Assembly: GCA_028753945.1 (NCBI GenBank)
Contig: JAPNXP010000007.1
Coordinates: 5,456,001-5,520,000, forward strand
Direction of reading: 5' to 3'
Length of the DNA: 64,000 nt
Source: Hexactinellida sp. DTS-2022
Lineage: Eukaryota > Porifera > Hexactinellida
Both the position numbers and the translations under genes were made by a program. Below, in pieces: positions 9,663 to 20,421 of the stretch (the first letter of the stretch is position 1; each line of letters opens with the position of its first letter). The notes below the pieces were generated by a model, which saw only the letters and a program-made list of their open reading frames with translations, ran no database searches and was not told where the DNA came from.

Positions 9663-10733
9663 ATGGCATCAAAACTAAGCACTACTCATTATTACCAACT
9701 CAACAGCGACGGTGTAGGGGGGACTTCTGGACTCGCTGTCATATTCGCTTTCGAAAATTTCAAGGAAGAATCAGAACACAGAGAGGGAACTGAGCAAGAA
9801 ATCGATAATTTGGAAATTTTTTACAACCAAATTAACCTCAGAGTGCATGTTCTAAGGAATTTAGATAACAAAAGAATGAAATTAGCCCTTGACGTAATAA
9901 CTTGTCCAGATAAATACAAGAGGAAATACAAGGAGATACCCACGGAGATATGGAATGCCCGATTGCGAAAAGAAGACAGCGTTAGCTTCATTGCTATTAC
10001 ATCTCACGGAAACCATACAGGCTTTCAGCTAAGCGATGGAACCAAGATGCTGGACTTGGATTTAGAGAAATACTTCTATGAAAACAATTGCTCCCTTTTG
10101 CGTGGCTGTCCTAAGCTTTTTCTATACAACAAATGCCGTGATTACCCCAATGTGCATAATCCATTCGAAATAGGTTACGAGTTGGATTCTACTGTAGTGA
10201 CTGACGGGTTACGACGTGCGTCGAATAGTGTTATAATCCCTAATCTGAATATGGTGTCGATTTATACCTGCTCTGAGGGTGTTAAATCCTTACGCTCTGT
10301 TAGCGACGGATCTCTGGTTATATCGGCACTTCCTCTCGCGTACCAAAGGTACGGGAAAGGCAAGTGCTTTGTTGATTTCTTCATGCATTTCTTGGATGCA
10401 ATTGGCAGTGATATCGGCATTAAAATGGAGGGTGTTGGCAGTCCTAATTATCCCGTTAACGTAACACAGATTCCTAGTATGGAGCGAAATACGCTAAGAT
10501 ATCCCCTGTACTTCCTGGAACCCATTTCGAAGCCTGTAACTATGATAACTAGGCAAGAATTATGCGAAACCGCGCATCTCCCAACTGACTCTCTCGTCCC
10601 TACAACCCGTGGAAGCAACAATCCTCGCTATAAGCGATCTACATTATCTGTACGTGCTAAGGGTCATGCAGTAGAGCAGCATACACCCTATACGACTGAA
10701 AGGGGAAAAGTTAAGAAATATAGCAAGAAGTGA
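9663..10733 (+). CDS. Caspase-like cysteine peptidase (C14), copy 2
   Basis: A single-exon, 356-residue paralogue of the gene at 7843. The p20 core shows SGLAVIFAF (about residues 21-29), the catalytic His in TSHGNH (about residue 114) and the candidate catalytic Cys in NKCRD (Cys about 157). The p10 motif is SLRSVSDGSLVISAL (about residues 214-228). As in copy 1, the Cys sits in NKC rather than QAC, so this substitution is a shared feature of the pair and not a random error. No death-fold prodomain is present. The C-terminal tail after p10 is long, basic and not conserved with copy 1. The 3' flank carries a copy of the block duplicated downstream of copy 1, showing that gene and flank were duplicated together. 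Confidence 0.8.
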   Translation: MASKLSTTHYYQLNSDGVGGTSGLAVIFAFENFKEESEHREGTEQEIDNLEIFYNQINLRVHVLRNLDNKRMKLALDVITCPDKYKRKYKEIPTEIWNARLRKEDSVSFIAITSHGNHTGFQLSDGTKMLDLDLEKYFYENNCSLLRGCPKLFLYNKCRDYPNVHNPFEIGYELDSTVVTDGLRRASNSVIIPNLNMVSIYTCSEGVKSLRSVSDGSLVISALPLAYQRYGKGKCFVDFFMHFLDAIGSDIGIKMEGVGSPNYPVNVTQIPSMERNTLRYPLYFLEPISKPVTMITRQELCETAHLPTDSLVPTTRGSNNPRYKRSTLSVRAKGHAVEQHTPYTTERGKVKKYSKK

Positions 10734-11341
10734 TAGCTGGTACCCATCACTCCATTCCCAATCCCTCCTCGAAATATTCTCCTCCGTTGTTAGTCAAGTT
10801 AGCGTTGTGAAGTCACAGATCTAGGCCTGTCTACTCAGTGCCTGTCTGTATTAATATAAACCCACTTGTGGGCTGTAAAAAAGAAAAATGGGCTCTAATT
10901 TATTAACTATTCGTGTTATATATATTCCTCCACTTCTACAGAATATTGTATTATGGTTTAATAAGAATTCAATTGTGCACTACGTATATATTTTAAATAT
11001 GGCTGCGACACTGGCTCTATTAGTCTTCTCGCATTGTCTCTACATTCCTATTCACCAGTGTAATGTTGTTAAACAATGGAGCTTGGTTAACTGATCATTT
11101 CCAACAATGGATAAGTGAAATTTTATGTATTTAACGATGGCAATAATGGACCATCGATATTTGCCCCTCACAAACCTGTAGTTATTTCAACAGTAATGAT
11201 TTAATAAGAATTTAATAGACACATTCACAAGAACATTTGATTAGTTAAAAGTATTTGATAATCTGCTTTAACTTGGGCATGCTGTAGATTAGCTTATGTT
11301 ATTTACACGAAATCCTAAGCTGTGGTTATAAGCTCCTGTCA
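10734..11341. other. Spacer with a third copy of the caspase 3'-flank repeat
   Basis: About 10733-10838 repeats the block TAGCTGGTACCCAT to GATCTAGGCCTGTCTACTC known from 8.9-9.3 kb. A 68-codon frame at 10888-11094 has no recognisable features and is not called a gene. The rest is AT-rich. Confidence 0.65.
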
Positions 11342-12367
11342 TTAATGAGGCACTGGTACGCGAATAGAAATCAATTTGTACTCATCCTTCGCAGGTGCAG
11401 TTGAGTATATTTGGTAGGGCCAACTCCTGTACTGGTCAACCTGTTCATTCTCTGAATCGAAACAAGCGAAGGGTGCTGTTTCTCGTCTCTTGCGTATCGA
11501 TCGTATCTGCAGAAGTCTGTCTATGGTGGCACAGCTGGGGAACTGTAGGTTCTCCCCCGGGTAGCTGTTGCTCGCGTACGCGAACTCGGGGCTGGCGCCT
11601 CGTACGAGGTATTTGCTGTTGCAGTCCTTGTTTGAGCCGTGTCGTGATAACTTCATGTGGTTAGATTTTATCGGCTGTCCCAGTCTGTCCCACTCTGCGA
11701 CAATCAGCTCTTCGATGTCCTCGCCTTGGAAGTCTCCGGGTAGCAGCAGCTGGAAGTTAGGCGCTGTTATCTGCATCATTATGCTACGGCCCGCTTTCGT
11801 CATTCCTAAGTTCGCTCCCAGGTACCGGAATGTCACGTTCTTAGAGCCATTGCAGACGGGAGGGGTCGCCTTGCATTCACTAATGCATGGCCTTTGTTCG
11901 TTTACAAACTCAACGATGTTTGAATGAGCTGTGATCCATTTCTTTATGCTAGAATCCGTATAATCATCTGATTTCCCAGCCAGTACTATTCTATTTAACG
12001 CCTTAGTGTTATTCAAATGGAATACCTTTGGTAGGAAATTGAAATGCTCTGGAGTGGAGTGCGAGATCACTATCGTCGTCACGTTGTTGAGTATTTTTTT
12101 GAGGTACGAAGTTACCATAGACTCAGTCCAGCCTAGATTTCCTGGTTTTCCCATATCCACTACAATCACATCTCCATTGGGACATCTGATTATAGTGGAA
12201 TCCCCGTCTCCTAGCGGTAACATTTCGATGTAGAGATCTTTTCCATGATTTTCCCCTGATTTTAGCTGCTCATAAGAAATCTGTTTCACCTCTGCTTTTC
12301 CATCATTTGTGTAGCAATAAATGGATACTACTAATAATGAATAAACTGCCAAATTCAGAGACTGCAT
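11342..12367 (-). CDS. Secreted metallo-beta-lactamase-fold protein, metal site degraded
   Basis: A single-exon, 341-residue protein with a signal peptide (about residues 1-19) and several N-glycosylation sites. The order of motifs is that of the MBL domain found in ComEC-like proteins: GDGDSTIIRCPNGDVIVVDMG (GDxxxI and DxG, about residues 53-73), VISHSTPEHFNFLP (about residues 99-112, in place of HxHxDH), LLLPGDFQ (about residue 208) and MKLSRHGSN (about residues 237-245). The HxHxDH motif has become H-S-T-P-E-H, so two usual metal ligands are changed. The fold is credible; hydrolytic activity is doubtful. It is transcribed divergently from the double DNase gene at 12793, with about 425 bp between their start codons. 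Function is unknown. A role in extracellular nucleotide or nucleic acid handling is only a guess from the neighbour. Confidence 0.65.
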   Translation of the reverse strand: MQSLNLAVYSLLVVSIYCYTNDGKAEVKQISYEQLKSGENHGKDLYIEMLPLGDGDSTIIRCPNGDVIVVDMGKPGNLGWTESMVTSYLKKILNNVTTIVISHSTPEHFNFLPKVFHLNNTKALNRIVLAGKSDDYTDSSIKKWITAHSNIVEFVNEQRPCISECKATPPVCNGSKNVTFRYLGANLGMTKAGRSIMMQITAPNFQLLLPGDFQGEDIEELIVAEWDRLGQPIKSNHMKLSRHGSNKDCNSKYLVRGASPEFAYASNSYPGENLQFPSCATIDRLLQIRSIRKRRETAPFACFDSENEQVDQYRSWPYQIYSTAPAKDEYKLISIRVPVPH

Positions 12368-12398
12368 TGAATATGTTAAATCTCAATTCTTAACTTCA

Positions 12399-12406
12399 AT
12401 TATATA
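12399..12406 (-). promoter_or_regulatory. TATA box of the MBL-fold gene
   Basis: TATATAAT on the minus strand lies 32-39 bp upstream of the ATG at 12367. Confidence 0.4.
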
Positions 12407-12792
12407 CATTTCTCTTCGATTTATCAAAGTGAGCGGAAGGAATTTACATGGATTGCTTTGCTAAGAATCCACAGATTCTATATTGTAGACTTCTATAATT
12501 TCTTCCTCATCAATTGTTTAACCACAGACTATCGTTCACTTGGTAGTAAATATCTATTTTCGCAGTCTAACTAGGAATTGTATTTGCATCCTATTCATGC
12601 AGCCAAGGCTGCCACCACATGAACAAATGCTGGCTTCATAAGTTGCTTTTCTTCCTACGCAGGAATATATCAGCTAATCAGCTGATGCTAACTTATCTAA
12701 GTTAAATATTGCAATTAGGTATTTTTGTGGAGATCAATTACTAAGTCCAACTGAATAAGAATTAGGTACAGCCACAAGCTCTTGATCCCGAA
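12407..12792. other. Divergent intergenic region
   Basis: This lies between the start codons of the MBL-fold gene and the DNase gene. A small hairpin (GCAGCC AA GGCTGC, about 12599-12612) and an imperfect palindrome around AATCAGCTGAT (about 12677) were seen. No coding sequence was found. Confidence 0.45.
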
Positions 12793-14655
12793 ATGGAGAA
12801 GGTTTTCTCTTATGTATTTCTTCTGCTATTCTTGCTCGTGCGTCTCACCCCTATTACAGCTACCAGTTCGTCTTGTAATCCTCTTTATGTCGCGGCATTT
12901 AACATACAGATATTCGGTGTGACCAAGGCGTCCAAGAGTGACGTAATGTCTGTGCTCGCTAACATCACACTCCGCTATGACATCATGCTAGTGCTGGAGA
13001 TACGGGACATTGGCATGACAGCTATCTACCAGCTCCTGGATCTCGTGAATTCCGTAGCACCAGATGGGGACTCGTATGGCATGGCACTGAGTGATCGGAC
13101 GGGCAGGAGTAGCTCTAAGGAGCAGTACAGCTTCTTCTACAGGGCATCCCGTGTGAGCGTTGTCTCCACCCACCAGTTCAATGACACAGAGGGCGACTAC
13201 TTCGAGAGAGAGCCCTTCTCGGTTCTGTTCCGACACAACTGCTCCAACAGCAGCGCCGCCTGCGAGGAGTTCTGGCTGCAGGCTATCCACACGAAGCCCA
13301 CGGAGGCCGTGTCGGAGATCGACTCTCTCTACCGGCACAGCTTTCCGGACGCGGGCGCCGCCTTCTCCTCGCCCCGGGGCATGCTGCTGGGGGACCTGAA
13401 TGCGGACTGTTCCTACGTGAGCAACAGCGCCGCGCTCTCGCTCGAGTTCTCACTCGACTCCGGCTTCTCGTTCCTCCTGGCCAAGGGGGAGATTGATACG
13501 ACCGTCTCTTCCACCTACTGCACCTACGATAACTTCGTTGTGCCGTCCAACTTCAGTTCGTTTGTGAAGCCTGGTTCAGCTAGGATATTCAACTTTATGA
13601 CGGCATATGGTTTGACACTGGACTTTGCCAAAGATGTTAGCGACCATTTTCCTATTGAATTGGTATTAGACATTCAGCAATGCACCACTGTTCCTACCAT
13701 AGAACCGACTCCTGATCCGTTCGACATGATTGAGGATAATTGTACAACATTGAAGGTGGCGGCATTTAACATACAGATATTCGGTGTGACCAAGGCGTCC
13801 AAGAGTGATGTAATGTCTGTGCTCGCTAACATCACACTCCGCTATGACATCATGCTAGTGCTGGAGATACGGGACATTGGCATGACAGCTATCTACCAGC
13901 TCCTGGATCTCGTGAATTCCATTGCACCAGATGGAGACTCGTATGGCATGGCCCTGAGTGATCGGACGGGCAGGAGTAGCTCTAAGGAGCAGTACAGCTT
14001 CTTCTACAGGGCATCCCGTGTGAGCGTTGTCTCCACCCACCAGTTCAATGACACAGAAGGCGACTACTTCGAGAGAGAGCCCTTCTCGGTTCTGTTCCGA
14101 CACAACTGCTCCAACAGCAGCGCCGCCTGCGAGGAGTTCTGGCTGCAGGCTATCCACACGAAGCCCACGGAGGCCGTGTCGGAGATCGACTCTCTCTACC
14201 GGCACAGCTTTCCGGACGCGAGCGCCGCCTTCTCCTCGCCTCGGGGCATGCTGCTGGGGGACCTGAATGCGGACTGTTCCTACGTGAGCAACAGCGCCGC
14301 TCTCTCGCTCGAGTTCTCACTCGACTCCGGCTTCTCGTTCCTCCTCGCCAAGGGGGAGATTGATACGACCGTCTCTTCCACCTACTGCACATACGATAAC
14401 TTCGTTGTGCCGTCCAACTTCAGTTCGTTTGTGAAGCCTGGCTCAGCTAGGATATTCAACTTTATGACGGCATACGGTTTGACACTGGACTTTGCCAAAG
14501 ATGTTAGCGACCATTATCCTATTGAGCTTGAGGTCACATTTCCGTGTAACTTTACAGTCGTCATAGACAACTTAGTTAATGGTATTGAATTAAGTATATC
14601 ATCGATGCTATTGGTTGTAATGTCCTGTTTTATAATTTTATTTACAATGTGTTAA
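12793..14655 (+). CDS. Double DNase I-like nuclease with signal peptide and hydrophobic C-terminal tail
   Basis: A single 620-residue frame contains two complete DNase I domains in tandem (about residues 33-293 and 321-582) after a signal peptide. Each has the DNase I landmarks: AFNIQIFG, the catalytic Glu in LVLEIRD, the EQYSFFYR strand, the catalytic His in AIHTKPTEA, LGDLNADCSYV (metal and phosphate binding), an Asp in TYDNFVV, and the second catalytic His in VSDHFPIEL or VSDHYPIEL. Both active sites look intact. The protein ends in a hydrophobic stretch of about 20 residues (SSMLLVVMSCFIILFTMC) with almost nothing after it, as in GPI-anchored or tail-anchored surface proteins. I infer a cell-surface or secreted nuclease that degrades extracellular DNA. 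The two domains are almost identical at DNA level, so the duplication is recent or kept uniform by conversion. Confidence 0.9.
   Translation: MEKVFSYVFLLLFLLVRLTPITATSSSCNPLYVAAFNIQIFGVTKASKSDVMSVLANITLRYDIMLVLEIRDIGMTAIYQLLDLVNSVAPDGDSYGMALSDRTGRSSSKEQYSFFYRASRVSVVSTHQFNDTEGDYFEREPFSVLFRHNCSNSSAACEEFWLQAIHTKPTEAVSEIDSLYRHSFPDAGAAFSSPRGMLLGDLNADCSYVSNSAALSLEFSLDSGFSFLLAKGEIDTTVSSTYCTYDNFVVPSNFSSFVKPGSARIFNFMTAYGLTLDFAKDVSDHFPIELVLDIQQCTTVPTIEPTPDPFDMIEDNCTTLKVAAFNIQIFGVTKASKSDVMSVLANITLRYDIMLVLEIRDIGMTAIYQLLDLVNSIAPDGDSYGMALSDRTGRSSSKEQYSFFYRASRVSVVSTHQFNDTEGDYFEREPFSVLFRHNCSNSSAACEEFWLQAIHTKPTEAVSEIDSLYRHSFPDASAAFSSPRGMLLGDLNADCSYVSNSAALSLEFSLDSGFSFLLAKGEIDTTVSSTYCTYDNFVVPSNFSSFVKPGSARIFNFMTAYGLTLDFAKDVSDHYPIELEVTFPCNFTVVIDNLVNGIELSISSMLLVVMSCFIILFTMC
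12893..14557 (+). repeat. Internal direct duplication of the DNase domain (period 867 bp)
   Basis: 12893-13690 and 13760-14557 are nearly identical copies at an offset of 867 bp. A short diverged linker of about 70 bp lies between them. Confidence 0.95.
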
Positions 14656-15179
14656 TAGTCTAATTCTACTTAAGTTTTATTGGTTACCATTTGTATCAAC
14701 CTAGCGTGACGGCTTAATCACCATATCAATGTGGTACTAAATCTATTGATTAATCAATACAAATTTTGCTTAGAATTTAAAAATCTGATTATATTTGCTT
14801 TCCACGTTACTTTTCTTACAGTGTTCTCATATGTTTGATTAATTTCAAAAAACAGTTATTTGAAACGTATCATTCATAGGTAATGGTTTAATTATGTAGT
14901 CTTACCTAGGTATTGTGTAATTTGCCCACTGTTCATTCTTCATCTCTGTATCCACCTATTATTCATTTTAAATGTAGATTTAAGTGGATTTACTGATATT
15001 CCGATTTTGACGTAGAATTGTGGATATAATTATTCATAAGGTATAGTATTTCTGCTTTCATACAACTTTGTATTGTTATGCTGTAAGTGCTAAGTCTAAG
15101 CAATGGCTTACGGAGTATATATAACATCAGCCAGTGAGGCTCACAAACTAATCGGTCTACTGAATAAGAACCTAACTAC
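14656..15179. other. AT-rich spacer and probable TRP-channel promoter
   Basis: No gene was found. TATATATAA at 15116-15124 lies 56-64 bp upstream of the predicted ATG of the TRP gene. Confidence 0.45.
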
Positions 15180-18100
15180 ATGGCGTCTGATATACAGATG
15201 ACTGAAATCAAAGAGGCTAGCGAGAATGAAATAGAACGACAGACTTCAGATATTCTCAACGGTTTGTAAATATTTCATTTGTTGTTGTTGTTTGTTGTTT
15301 GTTTACTTTATATACTATTACATACATTTATACAGGTGGAGAGGAGGTCTGTCTCATTCACGTTAACTCCTTCAACAATACGAACGAATGCTCTAAGGAA
15401 TCTAGCGGCGAGCACACTGAAGGGGAACTGGACTCAGAAAGTTCCGGGCCCAGGAGAGATAAGCCCACTAAGATAATCCTCTGTCGGGGCGACCAGGACA
15501 TCTCTAAAGATAGCATAACTCCCATTTCGGACCATAGGCATTTGTTGAAGAATAAAGTTAATATTACTGATGACGGGAATAAACGAATTATAAAGTTAGT
15601 TCGAGCGTTTTATTATTTTCCGAAGGCGCATTCCAACTTTTCGCAGTTTGAAATTGTGCTTGCGAAATTGTCCAGCAAACAGAATTCGTATAAAGTATAC
15701 CCGCTTAAGAACTTGGGCGGTGAGCCGACGGACGTACCGAGAAACAGAGCACTCGCCCTCACTCCCAACATTTGGAAATACGGCGTTAAAAACAAACAGT
15801 TCAATCCTGTTAACTTCGTTGAGGATTTGATTAACGCCGACAGACCTGAGCTCATAGAGCTGGCTTATCTCCAGCTACCAGTTCTAGACGTGTATCTGCC
15901 CAACCCATTCAGTACCAGCGAGAGGAGAAAGTGAGTACCCTATACACAGTAGCATAGCTAGAGCATCATAATGCGTTTGCCTGATCCAGAATTCGTGTTG
16001 ACCAATGTATTTGTATTGCAAAGGGATTTGGGGGGGGGGGGGGACTGAAATAGTGTACTAGAATAGCGATATCTTTTAGTTCGTATTTTCCAGGTAGCGA
16101 ATTTTATTCTATTTTCATTGTAAACAGAGTCCTGAATAATCACATTTTTTGTGTAATATCAAATTGCGTAACTGTTAAAATTGGAAGTTTACAAATTATT
16201 ATACTACTGACTTCACTGTAATTTGTGGCGATATTCCAGTGAGTAGTGTTAATATTAATCTTATGATCAATGGCATTAGTTAATCAGATTATTATACCTA
16301 TCTCATAACACAGAATTATCATGTAATAGATTGCATTGCTATTTCTACACTGATCCAATCATTTAGAAAACCGATCAATCGACACGAAGGAATCCTGCAC
16401 ATGTGTGCCCGCAGCGGCAGCGCTCTCTCAATGCGCTACTTGCTGTATAACCTGTCTCCGCTGTTCCCATTGAGTCTGCAGAGCAACAAGCACATGCGCG
16501 GTGACTCCATTCTGCAGGCAGCCATTGAGGCGGAGAATATCCCAAACGTGGAAGCCATCCTAGAGCACCTCACGCGGGACGAGACACCTGAGAAAACAAG
16601 CCTACCGCGAGTCTGTAAGTTTATTTATCTTTAGTTGATTGTCTCCTGTAATTACAGCTTTAACTGTGTACCCCATAGTCTCCCTCGCTAACGCTAAAAA
16701 GAATATCCTGAGTAAGGATAACTCGATGGTGCAGTCGGCTCACGAGCTGAGACACAGCGTTATAGACCAGAAGAACGACTTCACTGAGACGCCCCTGCAG
16801 GTGTGTCTGCGGAAAGATAACTTTGAGTGTCTCCGCTTGCTACTCACCAACAGCGCCAACATTGAAGTCAAAGACAAATATGGAAACACTGTGGTGCACA
16901 CGGCCGCGCTTCGCAACAAGGTGGACGCGCTTAAGGAGATGCTGAGTCTGATCCGAGAGCGGAGAGAGGGGCTGGCTGAGTGGCAGACAGTGCTCAAGAG
17001 CGGAAACAAGAAACAGCTGGTGCCCGCGGCTCTGGCAACCGAGATTCCCGTGGTGGAGGTGCTCCTCGAGTGCGCAGATAAATCCGGGAACTACAACGAC
17101 GAGCTGGGGCACCTGCTCTCCTGGGCAGCCGGCAGGAACAAACTGGAGATGGCTCGCTACCTGATAGAGAAGGGGGCCACAGTCAATGTGGAGAACGAGA
17201 ACGGCCAGACCCCGCTTAAGCTGGCCTGTGTACGCGGACACGTGGACCTAGCGGAGCTTATTCTGCAGCACAGCGAGGACCCCAACTACACCGGGGAGAA
17301 CTCCAAACTGACGGCTATGAACTCCGCAGCCCGGTCCGGTCACATGGACGTGGTGGAACTGCTGAGGCGACACAACGTGCATCTGTGGGACCAGGGGGTG
17401 ATGGAGACCAGCGCGCTGCACTCGGCCATCGCAGGCGGGCAGTCGCAGCTTGCTGAGTAAGTACTGTGCTTTATGTGCTATAGTGAACCATAGAAAGTGA
17501 ACACCCTGGGACCAGCCAAATTGTTAACTTGCGAGAGTGTTCACTTTTCATTATTTATCATAACGTGTGTCTAAAGCAATGGGGAAAATTTGGGACTGAG
17601 AAAAAGTGTTGTTCATTTCTTGAATTGGTTCACTTTTGTAGGTTTACTGTATAGGATGTACCTGTACTTATGTGTGTATTTAGGTTCCTGATAGAACAGG
17701 CTATGATGGACACGAACGCGCGCGACAAGTGCGACCGGACGCCGCTCTACTACGCCATCGAGGAGGGACACCCCGACTGCGTGAAGGTGCTCCTCCGGAA
17801 CCAAGCGGACCCCGAGCTGGCCGTGGACGGGACCGGATCGAAAGCGGTGCACTTGGCAGTCGAGGACGACAAGCGACAGATCCTAAAGACCCTGCTGGAC
17901 TTCGGCGCTCGGCCCGACGAGGCGACGCCTGAGGGCGTGACCCCGCTGCTCCTGTCGATCCGCAAGGACTACGCACACATTCTCCAGCTGCTGCTGCTGT
18001 ACAACATCAACATAGAGCGAGAGGATGAGGAGAACAACAATCTCATGCATATAATCGCGAGCTATAAAGCCTCAAAGTGCGCTACTTTTCTGTTGAAGGA

Positions 18101-20063
18101 GCAGAACAATACCAAAGCACGGCACATGATTCTTAACCTTAACTATGATGATAGAACGCCCATCAACATTGCTAGAGACAACCGGAGCCAGGAAGTGCTG
18201 CAGTTGTTCATTCAGTTCGTGCCCATCGATCTCTTCGCCAAGGATCCCTCCATATTCCACGTTTTGTACAATGACAAGCAGTACGACATTCTTAAGGTCA
18301 TCTTCAATCGGTTGTCGCAGCCTATAGAAGGGCGCCCGGACCTAATTTCCTGCAACCCTAGCTTCCTAGATTCTAATGAATTGGGACAGAATCCCTACTC
18401 CAAGACCTTCAGTCACATTCTGCCCTCCTTCCTGCATAAGCTCATAGAGTGCCAGGATAGCGAGCTGAAGGAGCACCCGCTCGTAAAGATAGCCATTAAG
18501 AACAAACTGCGTGTGTATAGGATCTGGTACCTGTTCACATTTTTAGTTTTCTTTATCTTCCTCGTTTCTCTGGGTATCGCGCTTATTTTAGCTTCATATG
18601 AGTGCGAGGACACCGTGCCATTTAAAGATGGGTTGCCTGATTTCGACAGTATCCAGGGCCAGGGCCTTCGTTTCGTGTGTGAGCTAATAGTCGTGGTTTA
18701 TGGCATAAATCTGTTTCTGAACGAATTGGTTGAATTCTTCCTAGTATGGTCGCACCGCTACAAGGACAAAACCTTCGAGTATAAGAGAGAAATTACATAC
18801 ACAAGTACTCTGAAGAAGGAGGTACCCAGAGATGATGTGATAGCTGAGAAATTCCGCGTGTTGGTGAACACCTCTACCGTTCTAACTGGTGTGGACAGAC
18901 GGCTATTCTACCTCCCTGGGGCCACCATTGCTTACTTCTTGGATAACATTATCGATTTGTCGGGTATTGTGTGTCTTATTCTCCTGGGCCTGCTTCGGTA
19001 CTCTAATATCAGACAATCGGAGTTTAATCAATGGACATTCGCGGCCCTGACCTTTATAATCTACACACTAACTCTGTTCAAGTACACCAAGATCATCCCG
19101 GCCCTGGGGTCCTATGTGCAGACCGTGCGGTATGTGTTCCTTCACGACATCCCGAGATTCCTGGTCATCCTCTCTATCGTGGTCGTAGCGTTCATAGGCG
19201 GGATCCACCTGTCAGCCCGACAGCCCGTGCCTGACTCTGACGTTGTAGACGGCACCTACCCAACCCCCCCATTAATTGGGCCGCGTGGCACCTGCAACAT
19301 ATCCAGAGATCCCGGTAATGACAACTACACGCGTACGTTTTGGCTTAGCGATGTTCTCAACCGCGGGTATGACCTCCGACGCCCGCTGTTGACCGGGTCC
19401 TTCTTCATTCTCGACGCGGGAACCGAGGATGTACAGAACGATCTGCTAAACATGAACTTCACATTTGTCCTTCTCTATTTCTGCTTCGCCTTCGCTATTA
19501 TCGTAGTTCTTTCCAACATACTGATTGCCCAGCTGAGTCAGACTTACGCGGAATTCAGCAAACAGAACGAGTTCCATTACCAACTGCAGTTAGTGGTGTC
19601 CATTGAGCTGCAATCTAACATATCTTTCTTTCTCGGGAAATACTTCAGACACTACGCGTTTATTCACGAGGTGAATGTCCCGTACAAGGATTGGGTTAAA
19701 CTGGAGGACAACAGTCCAGGGAGAGACATCGAGAGACGCATAACTTTCATTGAAGAGAATTTAGAAAAGAGCTTTCAGCTCTTGACGTTTGAGAGTGCCA
19801 AATCTTCGCAGCGGAAGGATACCCTTGACGCGATGGGCGAGAAGTTAGGGGACCTGGGTAGCAAGGTGGACCTGGTCAAGAGCTATCTGGAAGACCCCTC
19901 TCAGCTGACTCTCCCGCGACACAAGAGGTTTAATTCGAGGTCTATGTCTGACAGCAGGTCCTACTCAATGCAGGAGCAGGGAAAGATGGAGGATAAGATC
20001 AATGCCTTAGACCAGAAGGTTAACCACATTGTGGATCTTCTTGAGCAGATAGTCTCACAGTAG
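15180..20063 (+). CDS. Ankyrin-repeat TRP-family cation channel
   Basis: The predicted CDS joins 15180-15261, 15336-15930, 16367-16614, 16658-17456 and 17684-20063. The phases agree and give 1367 residues. The exon 4 acceptor could instead be at 16679, seven codons later. The N-terminal half contains many ankyrin repeats (for example EGILHMCARSGS, TPLQVCLRKDNFECLRLLL, TPLKLACVRGHVDLAELIL, TPLYYAIEEGHPDCVKVLL). From about residue 853 six hydrophobic segments follow. A pore loop of about 70 residues lies between S5 (about 1063) and S6 (about 1163), and S6 runs into NILIAQLSQTYAEF. The C-terminus has a heptad-like segment ending in INALDQKVNHIVDLLEQI, probably an assembly coiled coil. The layout fits TRPA-like or related ankyrin TRP channels; the subfamily is unsure. 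An ATTAAA polyadenylation signal lies at 20180-20185. Confidence 0.85.
16030..16043 (+). repeat. Homopolymer run of 14 G in TRP intron 2
   Basis: An uninterrupted G run lies in the intron between the second and third coding exons. It is prone to length variation and sequencing error. Confidence 0.9.
17481..17649. mobile_element. pogo/Tigger-like MITE in TRP intron 4
   Basis: The left end TAGTGAACCATAGAAAGTGA and the inverted right end CAGTAAACCTACAAAAGTGA (reading in from 17649) match over about 20 bp. TA flanks both sides (17479-17480 and 17650-17651). An inner inverted pair around AAAGTGAACAC and GTGTTCACTTT is also present. The 169-bp element has no coding capacity. Confidence 0.7.
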
Positions 20064-20421
20064 CTTTACACCTAAGTGGTACCTTATTGTGCATGCTGTT
20101 TAATTCCTGGTTGTGATAGTGGGTACTTGATATGTTGCATGTGTATACTTTTGTATAAATTTATTTTGTATAACTTGCTATTAAAGTATAGTGTATCCAA
20201 AGTCTTAAGTATATGATATCATAACTGGAAATATCAGGCCCCTGGGTTGGCACTATTGTAACTGATACATAATATTGGAATCACAAGTAATCATGAGGTG
20301 GATCCCGCAATGCCTATTTACTTTGATAAACTGACGATGCTTCAATAAATATGCAATATGTCCACTTAATACGAGTATATATACGTATATTGCTTGAAAA
20401 TCTCCAGGTAATCACTACACT
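20064..20421. other. Spacer between TRP channel and seven-helix gene
   Basis: It holds the TRP 3' region with ATTAAA (20180-20185) and, at its right end, the TATA box of the next gene. Nothing else was recognised. Confidence 0.5.
20376..20383 (+). promoter_or_regulatory. TATA box of the seven-helix protein gene
   Basis: TATATATA lies 39-46 bp upstream of the ATG at 20422. Confidence 0.4.

Noticed and set aside
10888..11094. 68-codon frame between the second caspase and the MBL-fold gene
   Set aside because: Hydrophobic composition follows from AT-rich DNA; no partner motif, promoter or homology was recognised.
12988..14392. Paired open frames on the minus strand and in another plus frame over the DNase gene
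   Set aside because: They repeat with the same 867-bp offset as the DNase domains and are shadows of high-GC coding sequence.
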